64,000 nucleotides of DNA from Citrus sinensis (GCF_022201045.2 NC_068562.1:11593001-11657000); one strand, 5' to 3'; counted from the first letter of the stretch, positions 1 through 12,601 are shown. The notes: generated by a model from the letters alone, not told the origin. Translations and numbers: made by a program.

Positions 1-3000
1 GGGCTTTCATGCCAACAAAATAGAGAGAAGTGTAAAACAATTGCTTGAAATAGAGGTTTTTTTTTTTATATTTTCGGTATTTCTTGTTTAGTGGGATTAG
101 ATAAAAATCATTTTTAGTTAGATGTCAACTTTTTTTTTTAATTTTCTCTTTAATGAAAAATCATTTTTTAACATCAATGAATTACTAACAAACGACATTT
201 AACTAACGGTGAGTTAACAAAAAGATGTTTTGATCTATTGTTTAAAAAGTAAGAATGAAATGAGCTATTATATGAAACTCTAGGAATGAGAAGAGCTTTT
301 TTCTTTTACAAATAACTACCAATTTAATGCTTAGAAAAAATAACACAACACTAAATCGTTATCTAATTATTAAACCTGAAGAACCTATATCAATGGTTGA
401 CCTTGGACTATATAGTAGATCATATTGATTGTAATTTTTATAAAAAAATTATATTTAAAAATTTTTACTCAGCTACCTAATTTTTAACCATTGGGCTCTA
501 AAGTTCGGTGGGATAACTTACATTTTGAAAATTGAGAGACACATACTCGATTCCTGCCATCAATAAGAATTTTAGTATAATTCTAAAGAGTTAGGACATA
601 TTTGTTAAATATTTAAAGTTTAAAATTTAATTAATTTCATATTTTTTAAATTTATTTTTTTATTTTTTTAATTTATGTTTGATTTTCACACACACACATA
701 TATCACTTTTATTTAAATGGAAACTAAATATTAATATCTATCTATTAAATATACTTATTTGCTAAACTATAAAACTGAGCAAGAGACAAGAACTAATAAA
801 CAAAATTCTCTCTCCTCTCATAAATGTTTTGTGATTTGTTCTCCCCCACTTATCTCTAGAGATTTGTTCTCTAATTTATCTCTTCCGATTGTCTTCTTTC
901 TCATCTTCTGTGTCTATCTCCTTGCTATAAAATGCCTTATCATGCCAAGGTAAGCCGTGACCACCAAAACTCCTCCCTTGTTACAAATAAAAGACCTGGT
1001 CTAAGCTTTAAATTCTTATGTAAAGTCTAACAACATGTAATAACATCGATACTTATTCAAGTGAAACTATTTTTTTATATTTATTTTAAAGCAAAATGAA
1101 ACAATGATTTTGGTGGTTATGTCTTGTTTTTACTCTGGCTTTTCGTGGCCCGAAGGGTGCATGCACAGTAGAACGAGAAAGATGGGAGAGATGATAGATA
1201 AAACATAAAAATCGACGAGTGAGGAGAGAGAGGTGAAAGATAAAACATTAACTTACCAAATATTAAAATTTGTATCTAAAGTTGTGTTTAAAAGTTGTCT
1301 CTTGAACCTATCCCAAAGCTAAATATTATATGTCTCTATTACATACACTTATTTCTTAATTTTTTAATGCGTTTTGAATTATAAGAACATAAATATTAAA
1401 TAACTATATTTAATTTTTTTTTTTACATATAAGAACAAATAAGATGCCTCTTATATTCATTTATTAAATCAATCAAATGTTTATATTAAGACCTATTTAG
1501 ACTTTTAAATTTCAGACAAAAATGCAAACATTACCCTAAGTTATTGCTAATTGAAAATTTTGACACAAATCTTAATCTATTGATTTTTTTTAAAATTTAA
1601 TGGCATATGATTAACTATCATTAAATATTACTTTGACTTTTAATATTTATTATTGAATTGTTAAAAATTAATAGTTTAAGATTTATGTTGAAATTTTAAG
1701 TTAAAATAACCCCACTCAGAACCTAAATAACTAGTATTAATATTAAAATGTTGTACACATAATTTTGTTAAATTCAGGGACAAAATACATAAAATAAATC
1801 TCTCTCATTCATAGACATTTTTGTGTCATGATGAACATATTATGGGGTGCAACTTACAAGTATACCCATATTCTTATATCTTTTTTAAATGACCATGGGC
1901 ATATTAGTTATTCAAATCACGGTTGTTTAATAAAAGCTAAAGAACTTGGATACAGAAGTAGTGATATTAATTTCCCGATAACTTGGGTAGTTTTGAAAAT
2001 GTTTTGATACTTCCAAGTAGTTATTTCATACTAAGTAAAAGAAAGGTAGGTGAATGAGAATTTCCCACCGACAGGCACCAGTTGGGCTACACGAATGCAG
2101 GTTCATCCTTTGTTTACGATATGAATTGAGCCTTTTTCTCTCTCAAGGTTGAATTTTATTCCCCCAAAAAAAATATTACTGTTTGATCTGATCGGGAAAG
2201 TCTATGTTACGGCTTCTGTAAGTAACAATAGCCAATGGGGAACTTCCACGGGTGCTAGAGGAGAGAGAAAGGGGTCCCAATGCAAGGTGATGGAAATGGG
2301 AAAGTTCGAAGCTGTTACTTGCAGCTTCTGCAATCTGCACCGTAGCCATGTCCTGATCAAAATTGTACAAAAAGTTGAACATGCATCTTCTTGCATGTAA
2401 TTGGTTGAGGGCCCAAGAGTGTTCTTCAGCGAGTCAATGGGTCGGGCCAAAGAATGATACAGTTTGGTTAATAAAGTCAGGAGGTCTTTTGGCACCCTTA
2501 TATATTCCAATAAAACCACTTTTCAATTGAAATGACCTAAATAATCAAAATCAAATTAATTCATTTCTTATTTTGAATAGAAATTCAATTGAAAAATAAA
2601 TTATTATTTTACGCCATCCTATTTCATAATTTACATTTATATTTCAGATTTTAATTAAAAATACTTTTTTTAAATTATAAGAGTTATTAAAATAGAAACT
2701 ATATAGTAAGAAAATATTTTACGATTTTAGAATGTATATATATTTTTTTATAAATAAAAACTGAAAAGAAATTTTTTTTAGTGTGAGATTTTATGGGAAG
2801 ACGGTTAATTTTAGAATAATTTGTATTTTATTAAAAAAATTGTAGATATCTTAGGAAATAAAATTTAAAAGTTGTGTTTTGAGAGAAGTTTTAGAATACC
2901 TCTGATGTATTACAATTAATTGATACATGTGTAATTGAAATTAATATAACCACTACTTGCATTGTGGTTTTTCAAAATAAATGCATATATTTCATAACAT

Positions 3001-3438
3001 CATTTACTTGTTGTATGACTGACATAATACCTTCTAGAATTTCTCGTGTTTTGAAGTGTTTAGAGGGGTGATAAAAGGTCCACTTCATTGGTTGAGGCGC
3101 AAGGTCTAATAAGGACCAAGTAATCAATTTCAGAGAAAAAACAATTAGTTAATTTATGCTTGAGAGATATCATATTATTCACATCACATTGTGGCGTAGG
3201 ACATGGTGTGCTAGGGATCACTATGGGTCAAAGTAAATTAGGCAAAAATAGTATAAACCTTACAGTTGAAAGTTGTGAAATTTACTTGTCTTGATGAAAG
3301 TTTTGAGATAGAGGTAGCCCAAGTTGGACCAACCTAAAATCATGCCAAGCATAGCATGTCATGTATTACATTCTTATTATTATTATTTTTTTGATAATAT
3401 GTGTGTGTTACATTAATTTATTGATATTTTGTCATCTT
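1..3438. other. AT-rich intergenic DNA, no gene recognised
   Basis: Long A/T runs, a short CA/TA microsatellite near 690-705 and no ORF that resembles a known protein. A less AT-rich block at about 2020-2520 has overlapping short ORFs on both strands, but no family is recognisable and codon use gives no clear frame. It may be an old repeat. Confidence 0.5.
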
Positions 3439-3454
3439 AAATCTATTGAGACTT
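3439..3454. repeat. Target-site duplication, left copy (SINE)
   Basis: Sixteen bases identical to 3756-3771. The pair brackets the SINE exactly, between its first base and its TA-rich tail. Confidence 0.9.
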
Positions 3455-3755
3455 GCCAATGGGCACGTGGCCCATTGGCACGCCCATGCCCTCAACAACC
3501 TCGAGGGCATGGGTTCAAGTCCCAGCGCAGGGTCAACGCAGGAACTTGACTCTCTTGTATAATGAAAGTTAGTAGGCTCCTCACATTGGAGTAGAATCAT
3601 TCTTTCTCTAATATTAATAGCGAGGGTAAGATCTCTCTCCAATTTTAAGTGAGAGTCGACATTCAGATTATACTATAATATGATTATTCAGGAGAGTGAT
3701 TTCTAATTGTAAATTTCAATAGCACTCTGATTGTAATATATATATATATATATAT
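3455..3755 (+). mobile_element. tRNA-derived SINE, about 300 bp
   Basis: A 301-bp insertion flanked by a perfect 16-bp target duplication (AAATCTATTGAGACTT at 3439-3454 and 3756-3771). Its head has RNA polymerase III promoter motifs: a box A-like TGGCCCATTGG near 3469 and a good box B, GGTTCAAGTCC, at 3512-3522. It ends in a (TA)n tail at about 3738-3755. No protein is encoded, which is normal because SINEs borrow LINE reverse transcriptase. The long exact target duplication suggests a fairly recent insertion. Confidence 0.85.
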
Positions 3756-3771
3756 AAATCTATTGAGACTT
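3756..3771. repeat. Target-site duplication, right copy (SINE)
   Basis: Sixteen bases identical to 3439-3454. Confidence 0.9.
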
Positions 3772-4270
3772 CCCTTATCAACTCTGTTGTTCTAAGCAGA
3801 TCAAATACACACATGTACGGGAAGGAGATATTAAAGTGTGAATGATTGATATTAAATTACATTGATATCATAATAAATTAAATTGATACCATTAATTTGA
3901 AAAATCATAGCCCTACTTTTGACCATTCATTTTTTTATTTTCGAGGAGCTTGAAAGTTGAAGTTTAGAGAGAATAAAAGTCCTAAGATTATTGGATCAAT
4001 AACCAAAATTCAAGGGGTGGTTCAAATAAGTCCTCGTTAGTTTCCAAAACGACAATGCACTAGCTTGAAATCTGCATCTCGCTCTTTGAAAAGTCGACCA
4101 GAAAATATGTGGGGGAGTTGGGAACTTGGGACCCTCCGTTAGAGGGTTATAAACTTCTAATTCCAATAATCGTCCAATCCAACTTATCATTATTACTATT
4201 TTGAATTTATCATTAATATAAAAATTTTAAAGAGATGTTTTAAAATATTTTTGTAGAAGTCAATTTTACA

Positions 4271-4650
4271 TAGTGCCTATTTAGTATAACTTATTTAATG
4301 GCTATAAGTACTTATTTAATGACTTATTTATGGTTGTTTTTCTAATAGAGTTTTTGAAAATTAAATAAGTTATTTTGTCTGCTAGTAAAAGTTCAAATTT
4401 GAAACATTTGAGAGTAGATGTTGAAAATTTTTCCTTAAAATATCTAAAATATCCTTAAATTATTTGATAATTTTATTTTATTTTTTTTATAATATGACTT
4501 TAAAAACTTAGCTATTAAAATAATTTCATAAATTTTTAATAAAAACTCTTATTGACAATCAAACAACTAAATTTTTTAGGTAAAAACACTATTTATAAAA
4601 TCTCTATTTAAATAAGTTTTACTTAAAAAGTTGTACCAAACAGAACCTTA
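4271..4650. mobile_element. MITE-like element with degenerate TIRs
   Basis: The left end (TGCCTATTTAGTATAACTT, following TAG) matches the reverse complement of the right end (GGTTCTGTTTGGTACAACTT) at roughly three quarters of positions. The GG..TGTTTGGTA type of end is typical of Tourist and hAT MITEs. No ORF is present and the target duplication is not clear. The element is old. Confidence 0.55.
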
Positions 4651-5207
4651 GTAGATAAACATATATTTTATATCTTGGGTTAATAATTTGGTTAAGAATG
4701 AGACGTACGTAAGTCGACATAGCTCCATGTATATGTTCTTTGTAGCTAGAACCCATAAATAGAATGATGGTGAGCCTAGGGCGACGAATATGGCTCAAGG
4801 GTGTCTATACAAAGCCCCTCTCTTCTTCATTCAAAGAGAAGAGGCAATGCACGAATGTTATTCTACTCTTTCGGCACTTTTTCGTCTCATTTTTTAAGAT
4901 ACGGGTTATAATCTTGTTGCGGTTGTGAGAGTTTATTTATTTATTTCATATTTATTAAGTTTAGATTCAACTTTGATATGTAAGATAAGAAAAAAATCAT
5001 AATAAAAAACTGCTGTAAAATATCCTTATTATATTTTTTTTTCTGAAATTAAAAGATTCCTATTATTCAAGATGCTGATTACTTAACGTTTTTTTAAGCA
5101 AACTTTAAAAGAATTAAATTTTTATTAAAATTCACTAAAACAACCCTAATAATAATAATAATAATAATTGAAAGAAGCATGACATCAGACCAAACTGAAC
5201 TCCACTG

Positions 5208-5215
5208 TATATAAG
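5208..5215 (+). promoter_or_regulatory. TATA box of the Gag1-like clamp gene
   Basis: TATATAAG lies about 330 bp upstream of the first coding exon. A transcription start near 5240 would give a 5' UTR of about 300 bases ending at the ATG at 5541. Confidence 0.5.
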
Positions 5216-5540
5216 CCTCTCCAACCGCCTCTTTTCCCGAAGGCCAATCAGCGAACCCATCTGAGCCTTTTTTTTTTTTTTTTTCCAAAAATCTCAGGAA
5301 AAAGAGATACAGAGAGGCAATAAAAAAGGTATTTTTTTGGGTCAATTTATTTACAAGTTTGGATTTTTATTTTATGCCAAAGCTTGTATTTTGATTTCAA
5401 TTCACTTATTCTGTTTTGTGGTTTTCAGTTCTCTCTGATCCTTCTTTCCTGGAATTGGATACTTATTTTGAGGTTTTGTTTGCAAGATAAGTGTTTATCT
5501 GCAGATCTGTTTTGGAGCTTGTGAGAGGTTCTTGTATTGC

Positions 5541-8500
5541 ATGCATGGGGTAAGCCTTTTGATTTCATGTTATGGATTTGTGATCTTGGAGGGGAATACG
5601 TTGATGGCTTCTTTGAGATTTGTGGGATTCTTTTATTTTGTGAGCTGTCATCTGGTTTTGGTTGATTGTTTTGTTGTTTGGTTGCTGAGAAAACTAAGAA
5701 AAATATGAGATTTAAAATATTCAATTTTGCGGCTGCGTTTTGTCGCTTAGAAAGTTTTGGAATGAAATGGGCATGGAACTTGTTTTTAATGAATTTAGTC
5801 TGGAGAATATAGGATTTGTTTTTTTCATTCTAGGAGCTCTATCATTGTTGTCAATGGAGATAAGATATGGTAAAGCATTGCTCTATTTTGCTGGTTTTGT
5901 TATAGCTTGATTTTGCAACTTTGAGTGTGTGGTTTCTGCAAAACATTGGGAATGTCAATGGCTAATATTAGTTTATGGCTCTGGAATTCTTGCAATATGT
6001 TATGCGTTATTAGCAGTTTTTCAATTGTTAAAACTCGTCCTCAAACTCAATGTATCAAATAAAATCTTTCATTTTTTGTTGCTAGTTGTCACTGTGGAAG
6101 TCTTATGTCCGTCATCAGTTTAGGTTTCAAAAATAAGATTTGTTTCCTTGAGCAGAAGATAGTGGATGCATAAATGGAAACCTATCTCTGTACCCTGCGA
6201 ATATCCTTTATTTTTCTTTTCAAGGTTGATCTAAATGTTTCAAAATGTACCTGAAAACCATTTTTATCATTATCCCAAAGGAGTTCTTTGACTTTGATCA
6301 AACATTTTGATCTTCTAACAGTACATCCCGTGGCTGAGAATATTTAGGTACAACTTGTGTTTGATTTTAAAGTTTTGGTACAAGTTGAGGAAGATCTTTA
6401 GTAGTTCTTTTTGTCAAAATGGTTTATATGAATGTCACCATTCTTACATATAAACTCATTGCTTGACAATGATGATATTACTGTGTAATTGTAAGTATTA
6501 TGCGAGTAGTCATCCCAAAGCTTGTTTCCAATTACAGAATTGGTGATGACTTCATTTCTTTTTTTTGGTTTGAATTGGCAGTTAGATGCGTATTCTAGTG
6601 ATAGTAATGCTAATCATTCGGCAGTTTTTGACTATATAGAGCCTGCTAAGTTATGTCAGTTCATGATTTCTAGGCCTGCTAAGTATGTGCTTTTTCAGAT
6701 GCTTCTGTTCTCATTATATGCTAAATATTTTTGTGTCTTCTGTTAATATCATGATGTGTTGCACACATCAACATGTTTTCTACTTGTTAATAGCTTTTAT
6801 TTTACAGTTCACTCTTGCTGTCTCCTTAATTCTTTCTTCTTTATGCAAATAGTTATTTGTAATTTTCTTAGGAGTTGCAGACAAGATAGCTTTCACACAC
6901 TAGTAAACTGTCATCATGGTTCCTTTTTGAGCATTTGGATAGAAATACCCAAGAATGTTAATTCTGTATCAAGTAATTAGGTATAAGCTTTGGTAGTTGA
7001 GTCTGGTGTTTTGTTTTAATCAGTCATGATTTTATGTCATTTGCAACAGAGCAGTGGCTGTCTTGGATGCTTTATTAGGCCCCCAGTAAACACCTCTGCA
7101 AGTAACCTATCAAAAGAATTAGGAGTTCCAGGTCGTTCAGCAGGGAAACGTAGCATATCAGAAGATTTTTGGACCACCAGCACCTGTGATATGGACAACA
7201 GTGCAGTTCAGTCACAAGGAAGCATCTCATCACTTGGCACAAACAATCTGATCCCTGACACTAATGGTGGTTCTGGGAGTGCTAGTGCACCTTCAGAGTT
7301 TGTAAACCATGGCAAGTTTTTATTTCTCCTCAGATATATATGGAATTGATTATACATACATGTTAATATATTTGAGCAGGCTGTTTACATTAGAAGATAT
7401 AGTTTATACCACCATTTATTGGTCAGTAATGGCTCCCTATTGAAAACCGATCAAGACTAAACTGTCTTTGCAGTACCTCATACAACCTCTTGGGTTGCAG
7501 GTTTTCTTCTCTGGAATCAGACCAGACAGCGTTGGATAGGAAATAAAAAGGCTGAGAACCGAACTCATCAAGTTCGTGAACCCAAATTAAAGTGAGTTTC
7601 TTGAATTTCCCAAGTTAAATCAATCAAACATGCTTACTATGTAACAATCCGCTTGCAATACCTTTTGCACTTGTTTTTTACAAGGGACTTGGCATCAACG
7701 CATGTTCAAGATACAAATTCACAATCTTAACTGAGCAGGTGATTTATTTTAGTTATTTATAGAGAAACCTTCATGCTAGTGTAAATGCCGGTCCATATCT
7801 CTCACCACTGAGTACCATTTGGATAGGGGTTCTATGTCAATATGTAATGTTCCTTCCTGGGGTTTCTAAGGTATATGTGTTTGGTAGGTGATGATACCAA
7901 GACAACTAGAAAGGGCATTTAGAGACAACAATTCAAAGAAGTCATTAGTGCATGTGGTGGGATATGGAGATGAACACCATTAATTTCAATTTTGGTTGGC
8001 CTTTTCACCAGGGGAGAGGAGATAATGGCATTACTCATGAGAACAATTTTTGCTTGTAGAGAAACTAATATGTTGAAACAACTGTCAATTGTGCTAAATA
8101 TTTCTAGGTAGCACATTGGTAATTACAAATGATTCAAACTTATCAGAAATGGTTTTACTTTCTCAGTTTACACATGCTAATAGCTAAAGAAATTCACACC
8201 TTTTCAACTTCAACTCCTCGGCTAACAATCATTCCCTTTTCCGGCTTGGCATATGAAAGAAACTGAAAAAAATGAAAAATCCTGAACTAATGTTTCTTTG
8301 AGACCAACGCAAATTGCAATTTCTTTGCCAAATTATGGAGAAGGGTAGCATCATTTCATCATGATTCCAGTGTTTCTATTTGCTATGAATATGAAACTAG
8401 TAAGAAAACAGAAAACAGTATTTCATTTTCATTCGCTGTAAACCAGCCATAGTTTCTGTGCTAGTGCAGTTCGTATGTATGGATGCTAAGCTCAGGACAT

Positions 8501-8958
8501 AGTCATTTTAAAAGTGGCCAAACTATAGTCATTTTAAAAGTGACCAAGCTATTGGAGTTTAGATACGTTGGTCTACAGCCTTCATGTGTAGGTTTTAGGA
8601 GTCTCTTGTAGGTGTCCACGTATATAGTAGGAAACCATCTCTGGATTGCGTACTTCTTTAAGGTAAACATTGATCATTCATGAATTTCTTTTTTCTTATT
8701 TTGTCAGCACTCATTGTCTCTGCCTGGTTAAAAAATTCTGGCTTTGCAGTTGGAACGCAACATATGAAAGTTTGCTTGGGAGCAACAAACCATTTCCTCA
8801 ACCTATTCCTCTTTCAGTAAGTTCCACTTCCATGACCCCCTTTTTTCCCCCCCTCTAGATGTAATACAGTTAAAATGATCATTCTTCGATCTCAATACTG
8901 GCAGGAAATGGTAGATTTTCTTGTGGACATTTGGGAGCAGGAGGGAATGTATGATTGA
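5541..8958 (+). CDS. Gag1-like clamp (DUF4050) domain protein, five exons
   Basis: Coding exons can be joined as 5541-5549, 7050-7311, 7501-7591, 8750-8816 and 8905-8958, giving about 160 residues. The first exon encodes only Met-His-Gly before a GTAAGC donor. Exon 2 has the small cysteine motif SSGCLGC and the Ser/Thr-rich SEDFWTTSTCDMDNSAVQSQ stretch typical of this plant family. Exons 3-5 encode the conserved core (about residues 88-160: VNHGF, LLWNQTRQRW, WNATYESLLGSNKPFPQPIP, and a C-terminus ending VDFLVDIWEQEGMYD). The fission-yeast namesake clamps TORC1 regulation, but the plant role is unknown to me. Intron 2 (7312-7500) begins with GC (G|GCAAGT) and restores the conserved Gly of VNHG. 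The 9-bp first coding exon is the weakest part of the model; a different upstream exon is possible. Confidence 0.85.
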
Positions 8959-10054
8959 CTGTAGAAGTATAAGGCGTGTAAAGGTTGGTCAAATATTAAA
9001 ACACCGTCTTAGCGGCAGTAGCACTTGATTTGCTTCTATAGTTAGCTTGGAGTATACATCAGTTGTAAACTGATCTGTCATAAGCACTAGGCAGATTTTT
9101 GTTTTGCTTTACAGGCCTTTCTGGATGACCTTGTATGCACTGAAACTCATTGGAAAAAAATGAAAAAGAGAAAACACCTGCTGCTCTGTTTTTAGAGCAA
9201 CATGTTATGCATTGATTGAAAGTCACCATGATTCATATCTCTCTCTCCCTTCTGCGCGTGTGTGCGTGCGACTGTGTATATATGTGTTTGTGCACACTAA
9301 AACATGAAAATGTCCCGTGAAACATTGCCAACATTGCAAAATTCTCCTCATCATGCGAGGACTGGGAAGATTAATCCGCACTCATTGGATTCTTGAAATG
9401 GTTTCAAGGTTTTCATATTGGTTAAGAGAATCTGTGTCAAATGGTTGAACTACATGGTTATTCGCAGAAGATCTCGATTACTCTAGTAAATATATCTCTT
9501 CATTCTTTTTTCTGAGTCCTTTCATAATGTGTTTGTACTGGCGGTCTGTCATTTCTCAGGTGGATATGTAATATATTTGAAGATTTACTCCTGAAGCAAT
9601 AAATTCAACTCCATTTGGGGATTAAATTCAAAGTCAAATATGGATGAGTTTCTTCTAGATCCAGGCCAGGAAGGAGAAACTTCATAGGCTAAGAAATCAA
9701 AGAGGAGCACGTCTAGATTATGTAGAGCCTGTAGATAATTTTCAGTCATGAGCAAAAGCAACGTGAAGCATAATTTTAATTTTTATTCCATCTACTGAAG
9801 GGGAAAAAAGTGACCAAAAGCAATATCATTGGGCATCCGATTCATTTTCCTCTGGATTGTGGAACACTCCTCAGCATAAAAAAAATAAAAAAAAATGTTA
9901 AAATAATCTCTATTCATTAAACGTTTTCTCTTGAAAAATATATTAAAAAAAAAAGGGGAGGCAAGTGAGTTTGAGAAAGACCAAGAATCATCTATTGGTC
10001 ATGAGATCATTCATAGTCAGAAATGAACCTTTACTTGATGCGTCTACTAGCCCC

Positions 10055-10076
10055 TAGAACATCTCAGAGACTTCTC
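10055..10076 (+). promoter_or_regulatory. Heat-shock element-like repeat upstream of the small HSP
   Basis: Alternating GAA/TTC-type pentamers (aGAAc, aTCTc, aGAga, cTTCt) lie about 140 bp upstream of the ATG, matching the nGAAnnTTCn pattern imperfectly. A TATA-like TTAAATA follows at 10108-10114. This fits heat-shock-factor control of the next gene. Confidence 0.5.
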
Positions 10077-10210
10077 AAATTATCCAAAGCTCAACTCACC
10101 GGCACCCTTAAATACTTTCATGTATCCTTTCAATAAGAGGCAAAAAAGACAAGAGGACTAAAGACGAACAACCCAATTTCTCAAAAAACTCCCCTAGTTA
10201 CCGAAAAAAA

Positions 10211-11010
10211 ATGGCTTTGGCTCGTTTGGCTTTGAGGAACGTGCAGCAAAGGGTGTCAACTTCTTCCCCTTCTCTGGCAAATTTGCATAATAATCTTGGT
10301 GAGAGAAGTGCTAGTACCATCGGTGGTGTACAAAGGCAAAAGTGGAGTAATGAGTTGTTGAAGAGGTTCATGGCAACAGCTGCCAATGATGAGAAAAAAC
10401 AAGACAGAGAAGTCGCCGTGACTGAAAAAAGATCAAGGCTCTTTCCAAGGAGAAGAGGCAGGAGGGGGAGTCTTTGGAGGAACAATGACATTCCCGTACT
10501 TGCTGGTAATACTTCTTTCTGATCTTTCGTGTGTTCAAGTTTTACGTTTCATATTGCAAATGAGTGGTAATTTTGTCTCTGTTACTGTCTCCTATAGAGT
10601 TCTTTCCTTCAGGGCTTGGAAATGCACTCATGCAAGCAACCGAAAACATTAACAGGATATTCGAAAACTTGAACTTCACACCATCACAACTCATGGGGCG
10701 GGTGAAAGAGCAAGACGACTGCTACAAGCTGCGGTATGACGTTCCGGGCCTAGGCAAAGATGATGTGAAGATCACCATTCATGATGGGGTTCTGACAATA
10801 AAGGGTGAGCACAAGGAAGAGGAAGAGGAAAGCTCTGACGACGAACACTGGTCAGCAAGGAGCTATGGTTACTACAACACAAGCCTCGCGCTGCCTGATG
10901 ATGCGAAGGCTGACGAGATTAAGGCCGAGTTGAAAAACGGGGTTCTTAATATTGTAATTCCTAGGACCGAAAAGCCTAAGCAGGATGTGAAGGAAGTGAG
11001 AATCCATTAG
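10211..11010 (+). CDS. Small heat-shock protein, mitochondrial (HSP23.6-like), two exons
   Basis: Exons 10211-10505 and 10598-11010, joined through a phase-1 GT-AG intron of 92 bp, encode 235 residues. This is an ATP-independent holdase chaperone that binds unfolding proteins. The N-terminus (MALARLALRNVQQRVSTSS) is rich in Arg/Ser/Ala with almost no acidic residues, as in a mitochondrial presequence. The alpha-crystallin domain runs from about residue 131 to 225. It contains DVPGLGKDDVKITIHDGVLTIKGEH, an acidic loop (EEEEESSDDE) and the C-terminal consensus GVLNIVIPR. The single intron between presequence region and crystallin domain is typical of organellar plant sHSPs. The start codon is the first ATG after the TATA-like box. 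Confidence 0.92.
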
Positions 11011-11039
11011 TGAAGTGGCGTTTATGCATGGTCTGTGAT

Positions 11040-12177
11040 GTTTTTGTGGAGGGTTTTGGGTTGGTTTTGAAATGGAAATAAGTTATGTAACTTTGCTTTG
11101 TGATTAAAAGATAATTAACTTTGTGTTTAATTTCTGAAAGATCCTACTGAGTTTCAGAAGCATCTTTGTTTCCAAGTTTGTAATAAATATGTTTATTTGT
11201 TGGAGTTGTATCAAAAACTCAGAATCCATTGAATTTAAGAGAATCAAGAAAGTATGAAGTCTTTGTGTACAATGGAGGAATTAGGCACGACATCATAAGG
11301 TGGTTTCGCAATTTTGGATCTGAAAAATAATTACTATGTGTTCTTGTGAAATGAGTTCTATATCACTCATCTTATTGGCTATATTTTCTGTGTGTACTTT
11401 TCAATTAATAAAAAATAATTAAAAAATTATATACATAGAAATAATGATCTACTAAACAAATCGTCAAATTATGTTACATCCGAAAATAGAAAATGGAAAG
11501 ATTAGAAGTCTGAAATACGGACGTAGAGACGCACTGACGGATCAACAGAGGCAGGGCTTGATCCTTTCGATTTAATTTCATCATTCAACGCATGCGCGGA
11601 AAACGAAAGCAATATCATCAAATACATGTATCAGTCACTTAGAGGCCAGGCCACAAATTATTAAGAGCTGGAAAATCATGTTAAAAATATATTCAGCAAA
11701 ATTCTTTAGTTAGTTAATCACAGAGAAATAAAAAGTCCGAGATTCATAGCCGGCCTGTCATAACTTAACTATACATGTTGTGGTGTTTGGTAAATGAAGT
11801 TGGGCTTTGGCTTCAAATTTTTTCATTTTATAATAATTATTAGATGTAAAAATTAACAAAAAAAATTATTGTTAATCATACAAACATAGTTTTTTTTTTT
11901 TTGTTGTTGATAAATAACAGTTTCTGTTCGTAACACCTCACTATCAAATAGGTTTTTAGTACCATACATAGTTAAGTTAATTAAATCTCTCATTGTAAAT
12001 CATTATAAATACACACTTGGTATAATATCCTCAAAATATTTGCAGTCATCGGGTTCTAGCTGTAGATTATAATAATGTATAATGGAAAAAAAAATTATTG
12101 TAACTAGTAAAAGTCAAAAGTATTTTGAAAGTTTCATCTCTATTTGTTTGCTTTTACAAAGTGAAAAGAAAAGTTGA
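11040..12177. other. 3' UTR of the sHSP and intergenic DNA
   Basis: About 100-150 bp of T-rich 3' UTR with AATAA-like signals (near 11075 and 11181), then AT-rich DNA. No further gene is visible. Confidence 0.5.
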
Positions 12178-12186
12178 TTTTGTTTT

Positions 12187-12592
12187 GGGAAATTATCATT
12201 TTACTACTAAAATTTTATTGATATATCATGTCAGTACTAAAGTTTACCGAAAATTACATTTTACTACTAAAGTTTTGCGCCGTTATCAATTCACTACCAT
12301 TCCGTTAAGAAAAAGTTAATGTTTAACGGAAATTGAGTTAAAAGTCGATTTTACCCCCAAGAGTTTGGTAGTAAAATAATAATTTTCTTAAAAATTCGGT
12401 AGTAAAATGATAATTTCCCTAAAAATTTGATAGTAAAGTGATAATTTATCTATTAAATTAACAGATAATTTTTCTCTTACAGCTGAAAATATCTTTGATG
12501 TTCTTATGACATCAGTAAATTTTTAACGTTATTAACGAAATGGTAGTGAATTGATAACGGCGTAAAACTTTAGTAGTAAAATGATAATATCC
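12187..12592. mobile_element. Mutator-type MITE, 406 bp, 9-bp target duplication
   Basis: The element is bracketed by the 9-bp direct repeat TTTTGTTTT (12178-12186 and 12593-12601), the size made by Mutator-like transposases. Its ends are inverted (GGGAAATTATCATTTTACTA on the left; the reverse complement of the right end begins GGATATTATCATTTTACTAC). The right arm (about 12533-12592) also matches an internal left block at about 12250-12308 over some 55 bases. Short copies of the TAGTAAAATGATAATTT motif recur in the middle. There is no transposase, so it is non-autonomous. Confidence 0.8.
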
Positions 12593-12601
12593 TTTTGTTT
12601 T

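Noticed and set aside
2149..2519. Overlapping ORFs on both strands in a less AT-rich block
   Set aside because: No recognisable domain or codon bias, and no splice or promoter context. Open frames on both strands are expected by chance in GC-richer patches.
3996..4190. Minus-strand 64-codon ORF with a Trp/Phe/Arg-rich product
   Set aside because: It matched no family I can name and has no gene context. It could be an old repeat fragment, which I cannot show.
4730..4870. Possible microRNA-type foldback
   Set aside because: I could not find an arm pair of 20 or more bases; only short complementary pieces (TCTCTTCTTC/GAAGAG) are present.
6522..6746. Possible extra exon of the Gag1-like clamp gene (acceptor TTGGCAG, donor GTATGT)
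   Set aside because: Joining it to exon 2 breaks the conserved SSGCLGC frame. It could be an alternative 5' UTR exon, but nothing in the sequence settles this.
10198..10491. Minus-strand ORF opposite the first exon of the small HSP
   Set aside because: It is an antisense shadow of a well-supported coding exon.
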